Assembly: GCF_001540865.1 (NCBI RefSeq)
Contig: NC_033641.1
Coordinates: forward strand, 8,388,951-8,452,950
Direction of reading: 5' to 3'
Length of the DNA: 64,000 bases
Origin: Ananas comosus
Taxonomy: Eukaryota; Streptophyta; Magnoliopsida; Poales; Bromeliaceae
Shown: positions 1-10,300 of the stretch, piece after piece
Position numbering within the stretch: position 1 is the first letter of the stretch
Layout: each line of letters begins with the position of its first letter
The notes under the pieces: model-generated
What the model saw: only the letters and a program-made list of their open reading frames with translations
The model's database searches: none
Told to the model about the DNA's origin: nothing
Made by a program: the position numbers and the translations under genes

Positions 1-930
1 CATAAATGGATCCGAACCAATTGGAGAAATCAAATTGTTTAGGAATTTGAATTGGAATTTTGAAATTTGATGAATTCAAGTGATTGAAATATTTCATTGA
101 ATTTTGTTGTTTATTTTTCATGCTTTTTTATCAATTATATTTAGATTTTATTATTGCAAATAATATGATTTTTTTTTATAGATAAATTTTCCAAGTGTAA
201 AAATCAATGGAGATACGGAGCTATTCGCCATTTTGAGATAAGTCCCCCTTTTTTTTTTTCTTTTTTTATGTGGATTAACACACTCTCAATTTTATGTATT
301 TTAATTTTCTAATTACTTCGCTCAATTAAACTAAAAGTTTTGCTAAATGAATTTGTGTTTATGTTGAAATAAAGCTGTAATTACATATTAATTTAAATGA
401 GATATGTAAATTTTTATTTTCATTCTAATAACGAATCAAATATTTTTGGTTGATTCATCATTTTATTTTTCATTTCTATTCCAATCGTGAAACAAACATG
501 CCTAATTTGTTATAACTTTTAGTTTGAACTTCGTAAATTATTGCAATAAAGTTCTACATTCTAATTTAGTTGATTAAGTATTAATATGTCGCTAATGTGG
601 AAGTAATATAGTATTTTAATTATTATCTCATTGTTAATTACAATAATAATACTTTACTTCTATATTAGTGATGCATTAATATTTAGTCGACTAAATTTAT
701 TTGTGATAATTAGTTTCAACAATGAAGATAAACAAAAAATTATAATAAATTAAAATTTAAGAATCGAAGTATCACGCGTCTTATAGTTTGAAGACCAAAA
801 GTGTAATTTAGCCTTTTATATTTGTAATATGACCCAGCCCAAACCAAAGTTGTTTATATCCAAATGACTACTTGAATATAGCTTAATTACATCTGTGCAC
901 ACTGTACTTTAGGATTCTTTTTATTTGATC

Positions 931-953
<23 letters not shown>
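1..953. other. AT-rich intergenic DNA, no gene seen
   Basis: No supported gene. The stretch is strongly AT-rich with short stop-broken frames on both strands. It ends in a TTA/ATT trinucleotide run (about 925-962) that served as the insertion site of the foldback element that follows. Confidence 0.6.
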
Positions 954-962
<9 letters not shown>

Positions 963-1502
963 GGCCAATTTGCATTAAAAAAAATCTATAAATTTTGGGC
1001 TTTTGTAAAACTAAGCCGCATTTTTCAATTTTGCAGATTTGGTCCGAATTTTCAACAAACTGACCAAAAAACCCTTATTTTTTTTCTCTATAGTTTTTTT
1101 TTTTTTGTTACGATCTCTTTCTTACCCTCTATCGCAACCACCGACGTTGTCGGAGGTGAGCTCGCCGCCTCCAACGACGTCAGAGCGTTCCGGCGCGTGG
1201 TGGAGGAGGAGAGCCTGTCCCTCAATATCGCCGTGCCCTAGTGGAGAAGAAGAGTCGCGGCGCGGCCTCAGCGGGATCGGAGGCAAGGAGGGCGGGGGAT
1301 GCGAGTAGAGGCAAGGCAGGCAGTTTCTGCCTTCGCCTCCGCCTCTGTCGCTTCTTCGAAGAGGAGAAAAAAAAAGAGAGAGGAAAAGAAGCAAGAGTAT
1401 TTTGTTCAGTTTGCTGAAAATTCGAACCAAATCTGCAAAATTGAAAAAGGCGACCCAATTTTACAAAAGCTCAAAATTTATAAATTTTTATGCAAATTGA
1501 TC
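963..1502. mobile_element. Foldback Mutator-like (Pack-MULE-like) element, copy F1
   Basis: The ends are long imperfect inverted repeats: about 963-1105 (starting GGCCAATTTGCATTAAAA) pairs with about 1360-1502 (ending ATGCAAATTGATC). Flanking 9-bp direct repeats are TTATTATTA (954-962) and TTATTATAA (1503-1511), 8 of 9 identical, although the local TTA run makes chance matching easier here. Long terminal inverted repeats with 9-bp duplications are typical of Mutator-like elements. The core (about 1130-1370) is GC-rich and gene-like against AT-rich surroundings, as in elements that captured host DNA. No transposase is visible, so it would be non-autonomous. Short ORFs on both strands of the core are not credible genes. 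Related copies lie at 12973, 14340 and 16362. Confidence 0.65.
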
Positions 1503-2376
1503 TTATTATAATTGCAAATACTACACCAAACTACTATTATTTTTTTATTTTACGTACTATATAGTATCATTAATAGCACTAGCCTTTGAAACAGATCTTG
1601 TAGCTATGTTAAAGGAAAATTGATAGAGTTAACAGGAATAGTCGAGAACCACGTAATTTTGCTTAAAAAAAAAACAACAACAAATACATTAGTAAATGAG
1701 AAACTAGTATTTGGAGCATCCAAAGAACATTCGATAAGAATTTGCGCTTATCCCTGACATGCGAAGACGAGCTTTGAGCAGAGAATATTTGTAGATTTTC
1801 TCGACTTTTTTTTCTTTTAATCCTCAAATGAGGAGAAATTTTCAGTTATTCTTTTTCTGCCAAGTAAAAAAATTTTCCTCTCTTTCCCTCCAAGATGAGT
1901 TCTAGCCACCAAGTAAAGCAATTTTCCAACTCTTTTCCTCTAAGATGAGCTCTAGTTCGCGGTCTCTATTTAACTCTGATTGGCCAAAAATACTTAAACT
2001 CAGTTATTATTGTTAAGGTGCGAGACCTCGTATATTCTTAATGAGAATTTTTAGCACAGAATATTCGGCTCTGATATCATATATAATGATTCGAACCGTT
2101 AGTAATAATAATTTATTAGAGCTCAAACTACTAGCCCAAGATATTTAAGCCCAATTATTATTACTAATGTCCACGGTCTCTTATGTACTAGATAATAATT
2201 TCATTTCTATCCGATGTGAGACTATTGAAGTGCCACATTATTAACCGTAATCATGTTTTGTTAACGAAGCGGTAAGTTTCCGTCCCCATTGGCAATAACG
2301 TTGGACTTAAAAAAAATTAAAAAAAATTGAAAGTGTACTATTGTTGGGAACTGTTCCCAACAAAGTAGAGGTTGTC
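1503..2376. other. Intergenic DNA, nothing recognised
   Basis: AT-rich sequence without a supported gene. A short near-duplicated segment around 1858-1950 (CAAGTAAA...TCTAAGATGAG) is the only internal structure noticed. Confidence 0.5.
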
Positions 2377-2540
2377 TTTTTCTTTTTTTTTTTTTTAGAG
2401 AGATAGGTAGCACGCTACCCGCTTCGTTTTATTTTATTTAGAAATAAACTTAGCTGGAAATGTGAATCAACTAGGATTTGAACTTGGGTCTCGGGTACCA
2501 ACCACCAAGCCCTTTGTCACTTACTTTAGGGACGGTCGGT
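2377..2540 (-). mobile_element. tRNA-derived SINE, minus strand
   Basis: Read on the minus strand it has a tRNA-like head with a box A-like GGCTTGGTGGTT and a box B-like AAGTTCAAATCC, and it ends in a long A run (the T run at 2377-2396 on the plus strand). It is flanked by matching 18-bp sequences (2359-2376 and 2541-2558, 15 of 18 identical) that look like an old target-site duplication. The size (about 165 bp) suits a plant SINE. Diverged relatives lie near 59815 and 61885. Confidence 0.65.
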
Positions 2541-2617
2541 AACAAAGTATAGACTGTCATTGCTGACTAATTTTTGTTCCACCAACAAAAGCTTTGATAT
2601 GATGTTTTTTTTTATGG

Positions 2618-3117
2618 GATAATTCCCTATATACCTCTCATATGTTTGAAAATATTCGATTTATCTTTTTTTTTTTCTTTCTAAAATACCCCTCATATGT
2701 TCCGCCGTTATTGCAAAATACCCCCGCAGTTATCTCCTGTTAAGTTAACTTGGGTTAAATATGAGTTAAATATCTACCATAGTTAAAATAAATTAAAATA
2801 TCAATTTTGCCCTTAACTTAAGGGCAAATAAGAAATATAGGTGATAGTAGAGGGGTATATTGAAAAAAACCAAAAGTCAAAATACTTCTTATACCCCTGA
2901 CTTTAAGGACAAATAAAAAAGCCAGTGATGATAGAAGGGTATATTTGAGGCAAAATAGTAATTTTATAAAGATAACAGAGTTAATTAACAGATTTTAACT
3001 TTAAGGGTATATTAGAAATATGTTAGAATGTAGAAAGGGTATTTTCAATATTAGCCTTCTAAAAAGGGTAAATCGAAAAGTCGGGATCTTTTCAGGGGTA
3101 TATTACCAATTGCCCCC
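2618..3117. repeat. MITE-like inverted-repeat element
   Basis: The left end GGGATAATTCCCTATATACC resembles the reverse complement of the right end (GGGGCAATTGGTAATATACC). Inside, phrases such as 'ggggtatatt' and 'aaatacccct' recur in both orientations, giving a foldback of about 500 bp. No coding capacity. Confidence 0.5.
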
Positions 3118-3118
3118 T

Positions 3119-3911
3119 TTTTTAAGATTTTAAAATTCATATAATATATGATGCATTTTATAGTTTGTTTATGAGATCCAAAATAATTTTATATATAAAA
3201 TATAATATAATTAAAATTATTAATTTGGCTATATCATTTTGAGTGATAGTTAAATTTAAGAAGTTAAAATAGTTAAGCATATGATTATGATTTATTCCCA
3301 TAATAAAATTATTAAAATTATTTTTTATATTATTTTAAGATTTGCGAAGCATAATCTAAGGGACGATAAATTTAATGATTCCGCACGCACGTGGCTACTA
3401 AATTTTTGGTCCGTTTTGGTTGAAGTGGACCGAATATATGAGTAATTATAGAATGCACCAGGTGTATAAGTATGTCTCATAAACTATTTAATAAATACTA
3501 ATTTGATATTTATTTTATTATATTCAGAAGGCTTACATACCAAAGTTATAAAATTTTGTTATGAATTAAACTGTGCATGTCTCTATATTTTTCAAATCTT
3601 CTAATTTACAATAAGAATTGACCTTTTAAATCGTGAATGAATTATATGCTGTTGAAAATAAAAATCTAATTTCTACAGTTCTACCACTCTGAATCATAAT
3701 GGAAGTTATTTTTTGCACTGCATAAGCATACCCTATACGTAACACCTTATATATGATGATTAATATTCTAATAATTAAAGATCATATCTAAAGATTCGAT
3801 GTTAAAAAAATTTATTTTAAAATCCCATTATCTACATATCTAGTAGTTTCAATCATTTTTAATCTATAAAAAATTAGTATGGAAAACTAATCTAGAATTT
3901 ACTCTTTTTTT
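3119..3911. other. AT-rich intergenic DNA
   Basis: No gene, RNA gene or clear repeat recognised in this stretch. Confidence 0.5.
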
Positions 3912-4270
3912 TAAGATAAGCTTCAAATACCATTTATGTGGTTTCGCACTTTCCCACTTTAATACCCTGTAGTTTAAACTGTATCAAATTAGTGTGATAT
4001 GGTTTCATTTTTATCTTTTCGTTAGCTTTTTCGTTAATATTTTATTAAATTATATACAAAAAATTTTAGATACCCCATCTAGATTTATCGAATATTTACT
4101 TTAGCACCCTTTAGTTTTAACTTGTAACTGATTTAACGAAAAAAATTAGTGAAATCGGCAATAAAATGATAAAAATAAAATCATAGGGCACTAAATTGAT
4201 ACTTTTTAAACCACATGGTATTAAAGTGAGAAAGTATGTAACCAGAGGGGTGGTATTAGAAGTTTTCCCT
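3912..4270. repeat. MITE of the 'GTGGTTTCGCAC' foldback family, copy 1
   Basis: The left half carries ATGTGGTTTCGCACTTTCCC and the right half carries its inverted counterpart ending in GAAGTTTTCCCT, so the unit folds on itself. Sister copies lie at 4511-4870, 11473-11810 and 32031-32622, with fragments near 60120 and 61745. AT-rich and non-coding. Confidence 0.6.
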
Positions 4271-4510
4271 TTTCATTTTTTTTTTAATATGTAGGCCTTT
4301 TACAGAGACCTCAACACAGAGGTTTGAGAGTGTGGTGTACGGATTATATCTGTACACCAGGTGCAGGCAACACTTGACGCAAACCTACTACCATGAGTCA
4401 TTCCGAGGATTCAGAGGCCTTAAAAGCGTTCACAAGATCAACCATTAAAAAAAAAAAGAAAAAAAGAAAAAGAAAAAGCACACGTGGCCGCATATTTTTG
4501 ACTTTTTTTA

Positions 4511-4870
4511 AGGGAAAAAATTCAAAAAAAACCCCTGTGGTTTCGTAGTTTCTCACTTTGCCCCCGTGTGGTTTAAAATGTATCAGTTTACCCCTCTGTG
4601 GTTTCTTTTTTCTCTTTTTCTTATCAATCTCATTATTTTTTTTTTCTTAAAGCAGTGATAAAGTTAAAATTAAAGGGTACTAAAGTGAATATTTGATAAA
4701 TCTAGATAGGTATCTGAAGTTTTTTGTATATAATTTAATGAAATATTAACGAAAAAGCTACCGAAAAGATAAAAACGAAACCACATGGGGGCAATATGAT
4801 ACATTTTAAACCACAGGGGGGCAAAGTGAGAAACTACGAAACCACATGGGAGGTTTTTGAAGTTTTCCCT
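4511..4870. repeat. MITE of the 'GTGGTTTCGCAC' foldback family, copy 2
   Basis: It begins AGGGAAAAAATTCAAAAAAA and ends in the inverted GTTTTTGAAGTTTTCCCT, giving terminal inverted repeats over much of a 360-bp unit. It is the second family member in under 1 kb. Confidence 0.65.
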
Positions 4871-4937
4871 CTTTTAAGATTAGTTTCTTCATTGGTTCCA
4901 ACTTTTATCAGACTTTTCATTTTTGACTATTAGATTT

Positions 4938-5329
4938 AAGGGTTAATTTCATACATGTTTATGTACGTACAGTGAATAATAAATATATATCTATTAAATT
5001 TAATTTTCATATATTGTTCATGTAAAAATTCTGATGTTTTCAAATATATCCCTACCGTTAGAATTTACTAGAAAAATTTAGTTAACTATATATTAAATAT
5101 TTAACCATAGTTAGCTTTTGACATATTTATGTTATACTGTTATAGTTTTTAGAGGGATATATTTGTTATTGTAAAATTAAAAATATAAACAATTCTCTAA
5201 TGGTAACAAATCAGAGGGATATGTTTGAAAATATCAGAACTTTTGCAGTGATAACATATGAAAGTTGAATTTTGTAGGAATAGATTTGTTATTCACTATG
5301 TTTGCGAAGACCTGTATAAAAGTAACCCT
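4938..5329. repeat. MITE of the 'AGGGTTAATTTCATAC' family, copy 1
   Basis: It begins AGGGTTAATTTCATACATG and ends with the inverted CCTGTATAAAAGTAACCCT. The halves mirror each other (for example 'ttttcaaatatatccct' against 'agggatatgtttgaaaa'). Two more copies lie back to back at 18343-19271. Confidence 0.6.
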
Positions 5330-5378
5330 AAATTTAACTACACTATTGGTTTCTAAACTTTATTCATATTTTTATTTT

Positions 5379-5669
5379 GGGTAAACTTTATATTGCCCCG
5401 TGTAGCTAAGTTCACATTCACTTATAGTTAAAAAAGTTTTCTTTTACTTAACGTTATTTAGTTCGTTTTTTTTACTTTACCATTCTACAGTTCAAAAAAT
5501 TGTAAGTTGCTTCACTGCGTGATTTAGACCAATATTTTTTACTCTATCATCCTATTCATATAGAATATTCTGATAAAATATAAATTAAATCACAGAAGAG
5601 CAAAATAAAACTTTTTCGAACTACAAAGTGGCGAAATGAAAATCACGGGAGCAAATTGAAATTTATCCT
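5379..5669. repeat. Small foldback repeat
   Basis: The left end GGGTAAACTTTATATTGCCC is mirrored by the right end GGGAGCAAATTGAAATTTATCC. It is distantly similar to the 'GTGGTTTCGCAC' family and has no coding capacity. Confidence 0.4.
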
Positions 5670-6700
5670 ATTTTCTTTCGTCACTAACTTTTCTCCTAAT
5701 TGCATGTCCATCACGTCAAAGTCTAATCTTGTTATTCTCAATATCGTCNATATATATATATATATATATCCGGTGTGGGCTACATTATCTGATATAGAAT
5801 TATTGGAGCGTCACAAATTTAATTTCATAGATGACGTCGGTTGCATCTCTTGGAGCATTCATCCTCTCTAACATCCTGCTGCAGGAAAGCAATCCGGGGC
5901 TGGCAGGAATCTCTCACATTCCACTCTAATTTTTCTATTTTTAACGCCCGCTTATTACTCCATTCAGAGCATATCAGGACGGGAGCAGATTTTTTTATAA
6001 AATTTTTGAGAAAGAGATCTTCCACCTTCTGCTTAATTTACTTGGCGGATCAGGACGAATTCAACATAAATTATATATTTCTATATTTTTTGGACGGATC
6101 AGAGCGAGAACTTCACTAAATATAAATACTAAAGAAGAAGAAGAAAAAACCTATAAAAACTGAAACATTTTTCTAAATCTAGTCTTTGAAAAGGTGATGT
6201 AACAATTTTATTTGCAATAGTAGTTGTTTTATTATAAAAAAAAAAAAAATACTTGATCTGACTAAAAAAATTAGTGATTCAATTAGAACTCTGAGTGAAA
6301 GATTAAAAACCTAATTACTCAGTTAAAACTTAAATAAAAGATTAAGATCTAATTGCAACAGTTATTAGATTAGGGACTTTGTTTGAAATTTGGGTAAATG
6401 ACCGGGACCTCTTATATAGTTTATCATTTTTAAAACATGTGATGTGCATTGCGCATACATTTTGCAAAAAAAGAATGTGAACTAGAATAAGAAATAGGAA
6501 AAGGTTGGGGAACAACGTGCAATTAATCCTTGCACATGGGGGCATATTAGGATAGGGGTATTATGGGAAACACGTGGGTATTTTGGGACAGGGGCATTGT
6601 TGGAAAGGTCGGCGCGGTCGTAAAGTTTTCACCGGCCATGGGAGAAGCTTGGAAGCTTCTCTTCTTCTTCGTCTTCGTCTTCTTATTTTGTAATAATGCG
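5670..6700. other. Intergenic DNA upstream of the methyltransferase gene
   Basis: A TA microsatellite directly follows the N at 5750. The remaining frames are short and show no splice-supported gene. Base composition becomes less AT-rich after about 6540, where the downstream promoter region begins. Confidence 0.5.
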
Positions 6701-6737
6701 TTTGGTATTTTGACTTGGAATCGCCCATGCCGTGTAT

Positions 6738-6750
6738 TAGGGTTTATAAA
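6738..6750 (+). promoter_or_regulatory. Telo-box overlapping a TATA box
   Basis: TAGGGTTT (6738-6745) is the reverse complement of the plant telo-box AAACCCTA. TATAAA follows immediately at 6745-6750, and further TTAGGGTTAGGG-like units extend to about 6765. The implied transcription start is near 6775-6785. Telo-boxes are known from promoters of ribosome-biogenesis and translation genes, which suits the downstream enzyme. The assignment is by motif and position only. Confidence 0.5.
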
Positions 6751-6779
6751 TTAGGGTTAGGGTTGGTGTTAGGTTTTCC

Positions 6780-7347
6780 ACGGCGAAGCTTCGATCTCCC
6801 GTTTGTGCTGTATTATCTTTGTTGATCTTGTAGAGCCTCCTCCTCTCTCTCTCTCTCTCTCCCAACAACGCCTGGTTCCGGATCGCTGCTTCGATTCTAG
6901 TACGGTAATTTTTATTTTTCGTTCCATTGGCTGAGTGATTTATTTGATAATCTTTAGATTTTGATGTTTGGGACGTGAATTGTAGTTTGAAAATTGGAAT
7001 CTTGGGGAGATTTTGCGTTATTATCCCATTTTATTCCGATTTGATATGAATTCTTGTGATTAATTTATTTTACTTAAATTCCTAGAAATTTTGAAGCTTT
7101 TTCTTTAAAAAAATGGTGACAGATACATGAAATTGGTTCAATTCCCCTTAATAGCTTCTTCACGCTGGTTTTTAGTTTATTAGGATACTCTAGTAAAAGT
7201 TCAGATCATCTTTGTTAGGGATTTGATGTGCACTAGAGCTCTCAAACTTTGTAGTATTACTGCATAAGAACCTGTATTCAGCTGATCTAATGAGGAGTTG
7301 GTTGCTTTTGTTGTTTAGATTCTAAAACTCTGAAAAGAAAGAAGAGA
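6780..7347 (+). other. Probable 5' UTR with an intron (methyltransferase gene)
   Basis: A CT-rich leader (CT repeat about 6842-6861) runs to a plausible donor at 6905 (ACG|GTAATTTT). A plausible acceptor is TTGTTTAG at about 7318, leaving roughly 30 nt of leader before the ATG at 7348. No ATG occurs in the inferred spliced leader. Both junctions are inferred from consensus only. Confidence 0.5.
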
Positions 7348-10300
7348 ATGCGGGCGCCGTCACTCCTTTTCCAGTGCTTTCCGGCCTTGTTGCCCAACGA
7401 TAAGCCCGGCAATTATGGTTCTATTGTTTCGGAGAGAGATCTGCATCTACCTTCACCTGCAGTTGAGATTCTCTCTTCTAAGGTAATATGAAAATCATTG
7501 TCTAAGAGGAAATCCTTTGGTGGATATTATTTGTTCTAGATCAAGATTTATTTCCTATTAGATCCATCTTTTAGGTGCCATTGAATTGGAGCCGATTCTA
7601 AACTTCCGGCCTTCAATTCCATGAGGTTGTGGGTTCATTTCCGACCGTGCACATTTTTGGGTGAAATCACTATGTTGAAATCCAAATGGGCTAAATATCC
7701 ATCTGTCCCCTCACCTTTTAGTTCTACGCGTCTGTTATATTCATCATGCGCATGAGTGGGGAACTGGGGATATTAAGTATGTTCTTGGATTTGTTTTCCC
7801 CCAGATCGATCTTTTAGGTGACAGAAACTTCTCTCTATTTTCAACCTACTTTAATTTCTTCGAAATTGTTGGTAACGGTCCTCTGGTGGTTAAAAAGGAG
7901 ACTGTCTTTTTCTGCGAAGTTTTAGCGACATAATTTTGAAAATTGTGTAATGGGCATCTATTTTTCTGATTGTTCTTCTTTTCTCATGTCTTGATCATGA
8001 ATGATTTACTTTCTTTGTATCATGTTTGTTTTGTTGAAAGCTAGTCTATAATTTGTTCCTTTCCTGTAAATAAGCTGCTAATAATTTTTTTTTTCCCTTG
8101 ACTTTTGCAGAATGCCCATCCATACAAGTATGCCGGAGAGAAGCTTGATGTACAAGGTCTTAATATTTTCAAGGTGAAGGGTGTTTCCTAGATGCTCATT
8201 CTTATGCTTTGTTGTTTTTCATTTTAGTTTTGACATTTGTAGTTGCTCTATTGCTTAAACCAATGTGGCCACATGTTAGTACCTTTTTGGTCTAGCTTTT
8301 AAAAAGCTTCTCTACGCCATAAGTTCATATAGTTTGAAATTTGTGGCCATGGCAAGAAGGTAAAAATTAGCTTTTGGGCCCAAAAACATAAGCTTCAATT
8401 CACTCTTCTGCTTCTCCGACAGTAAGAAGCCGTAGAGGATATTATGAAAAAAAAAAAGTCTTTCAGTACTACTTCTGACAGCTTTATTTAAATCAACACT
8501 TCCACGGAAGCTCTAGCTAGGCCAAACAAGCCCTTTTTCTCTGTCTGTTTTTTTATTTGCTTTATTTGTGCTTCAGGGAAGACTTAGTGTCGCTGATATG
8601 ATTGGGCTTTCACATTCAGACGCAGTACCATCAAAATCGGACGGTAAGTCTAAACGACCGTGGGAGTGGATTTCATAGTATAAAGTTTTAGCAGTGATCA
8701 TTCGAAGTAAATTCTCATCATACAAGCTTTTTTCAGGGTCTCTGAAGTATTGGGAAAGTTCGATCGCTCTTGTAAACGTTCTTAAGAACGAGATTCGTGA
8801 TGGGCTGTTAAGTTTTAGGGGAAAAAGAATTCTAGAGGTAACTTCTTGCCAAAAGTTATCGCCTCAGAACCTTATGCTTGCTATATTGCTTGGTTTTTAA
8901 TTTATCACAGTCAAGTTTTATGTCTTCCTTTCTTACCATACTTGAGCGATCATCATTGAATTTCTTTTTTTTAAAAAAAAAGGTAAACCGAGTGTAGGTT
9001 CGCTATTCCAAATTCTTCCTTCTAAATGTCATCAAGTGCCCATTATTCCAATGAGATATAACGGAAAAGAATATATCCTTATAAAGTACTACTTTAGCTT
9101 AGTAATCATCTGCCTGTTAGTTCTTCTTCATCACCTGATCTTAATCAAGGATTTAACTCTGCACAATTACCATAATTACTTTTCTGTGAGTACTCTATAA
9201 GCTTCTCAGACTGCATTCTTTTGCAAGAATACCTTCCTTTTCTAGTCCGAGATACATATGACATCTGAAAATTTGGCCTGTTATGCATGCCATCTTTTGC
9301 TTATATTCAGTCGGAAATTATTACTAGTGGTTGACCTATCTTTCTCTTTTTGCTTGTTTAGTTTGATGCTTCATTGTTCGCACTGTTGCTAGATGACCTT
9401 ATTGTCATACACAATTACTTCCTAATTGAAATGATGTTTATGCCCTTTCCACTTTTCGTTGTACATTTTGAACAGTTGTCTCATTAGCTCTTCGTAATTT
9501 TGGGGCTCAATTCGCTTTGCATGCTCTAAAAGCTATAGGATTTCACTAAACTATGTTAACTCTTAGATGGTTCCAAAAGTTGCTATAACTTGTTAATTTT
9601 AATCATTTTCGTGCTGTAATACCCATGGATTCTTTGCAAAATTTAATTTCACTAATTGCATTGTCAGAAAACTATGGATTTACGTGCCATGGCACGGGGT
9701 CGTACTGAAAATTTGTCGGCATGGTGCGTGCTGGGTAGTGCCGACGTGTGCTGGTTACAAGAAAATACATGTGTGCCAACACTTAATGACATGAAATATT
9801 TATTTTCTTTAGCAATAAAATATTATAATTGTTTATTATGTATTTTTGTCAAATCTTTTGAACTTTCTTGAGAAAATTACTTATTAATTTGAAGAAAAGA
9901 GAGTTTTGAGTATGAGAGCTGTATATTACCAATATTTTGTTGGCACGATACGGCGTGGTGGATACGATCCGTGTTAAAGGGCACTTAAATCGTTGCATAA
10001 AACCATCTCTATGTAGAGATTCACTCATTTTCCCAAAACTAGCCTCTCTTTGAACATCCGACACTGTGTAATATTCAACCTCTTTAATCTCCTTATTTAT
10101 TTATTTGCAGCTTTCTTGCGGGTCTGGCTTAGCTGGAATTTTTGCTTGCCTGAAGGTATGTTTCCTTTCTTATTCATCGGAAATTAGCTTTTCTTCACAT
10201 ATGCTTCTATGTTATCTGATTTCTTGACCAAATCTCCCACAGGGAGCCTCCACAGTGCACTTCCAGGACTCAAATGCCGAAACCTTAAGATGCCGCACAA

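Noticed and set aside
6563..6754. 63-codon frame before the methyltransferase leader
   Set aside because: It lies upstream of the TATA/telo-box, encodes a low-complexity Phe-rich product and has no homologue I recognise.
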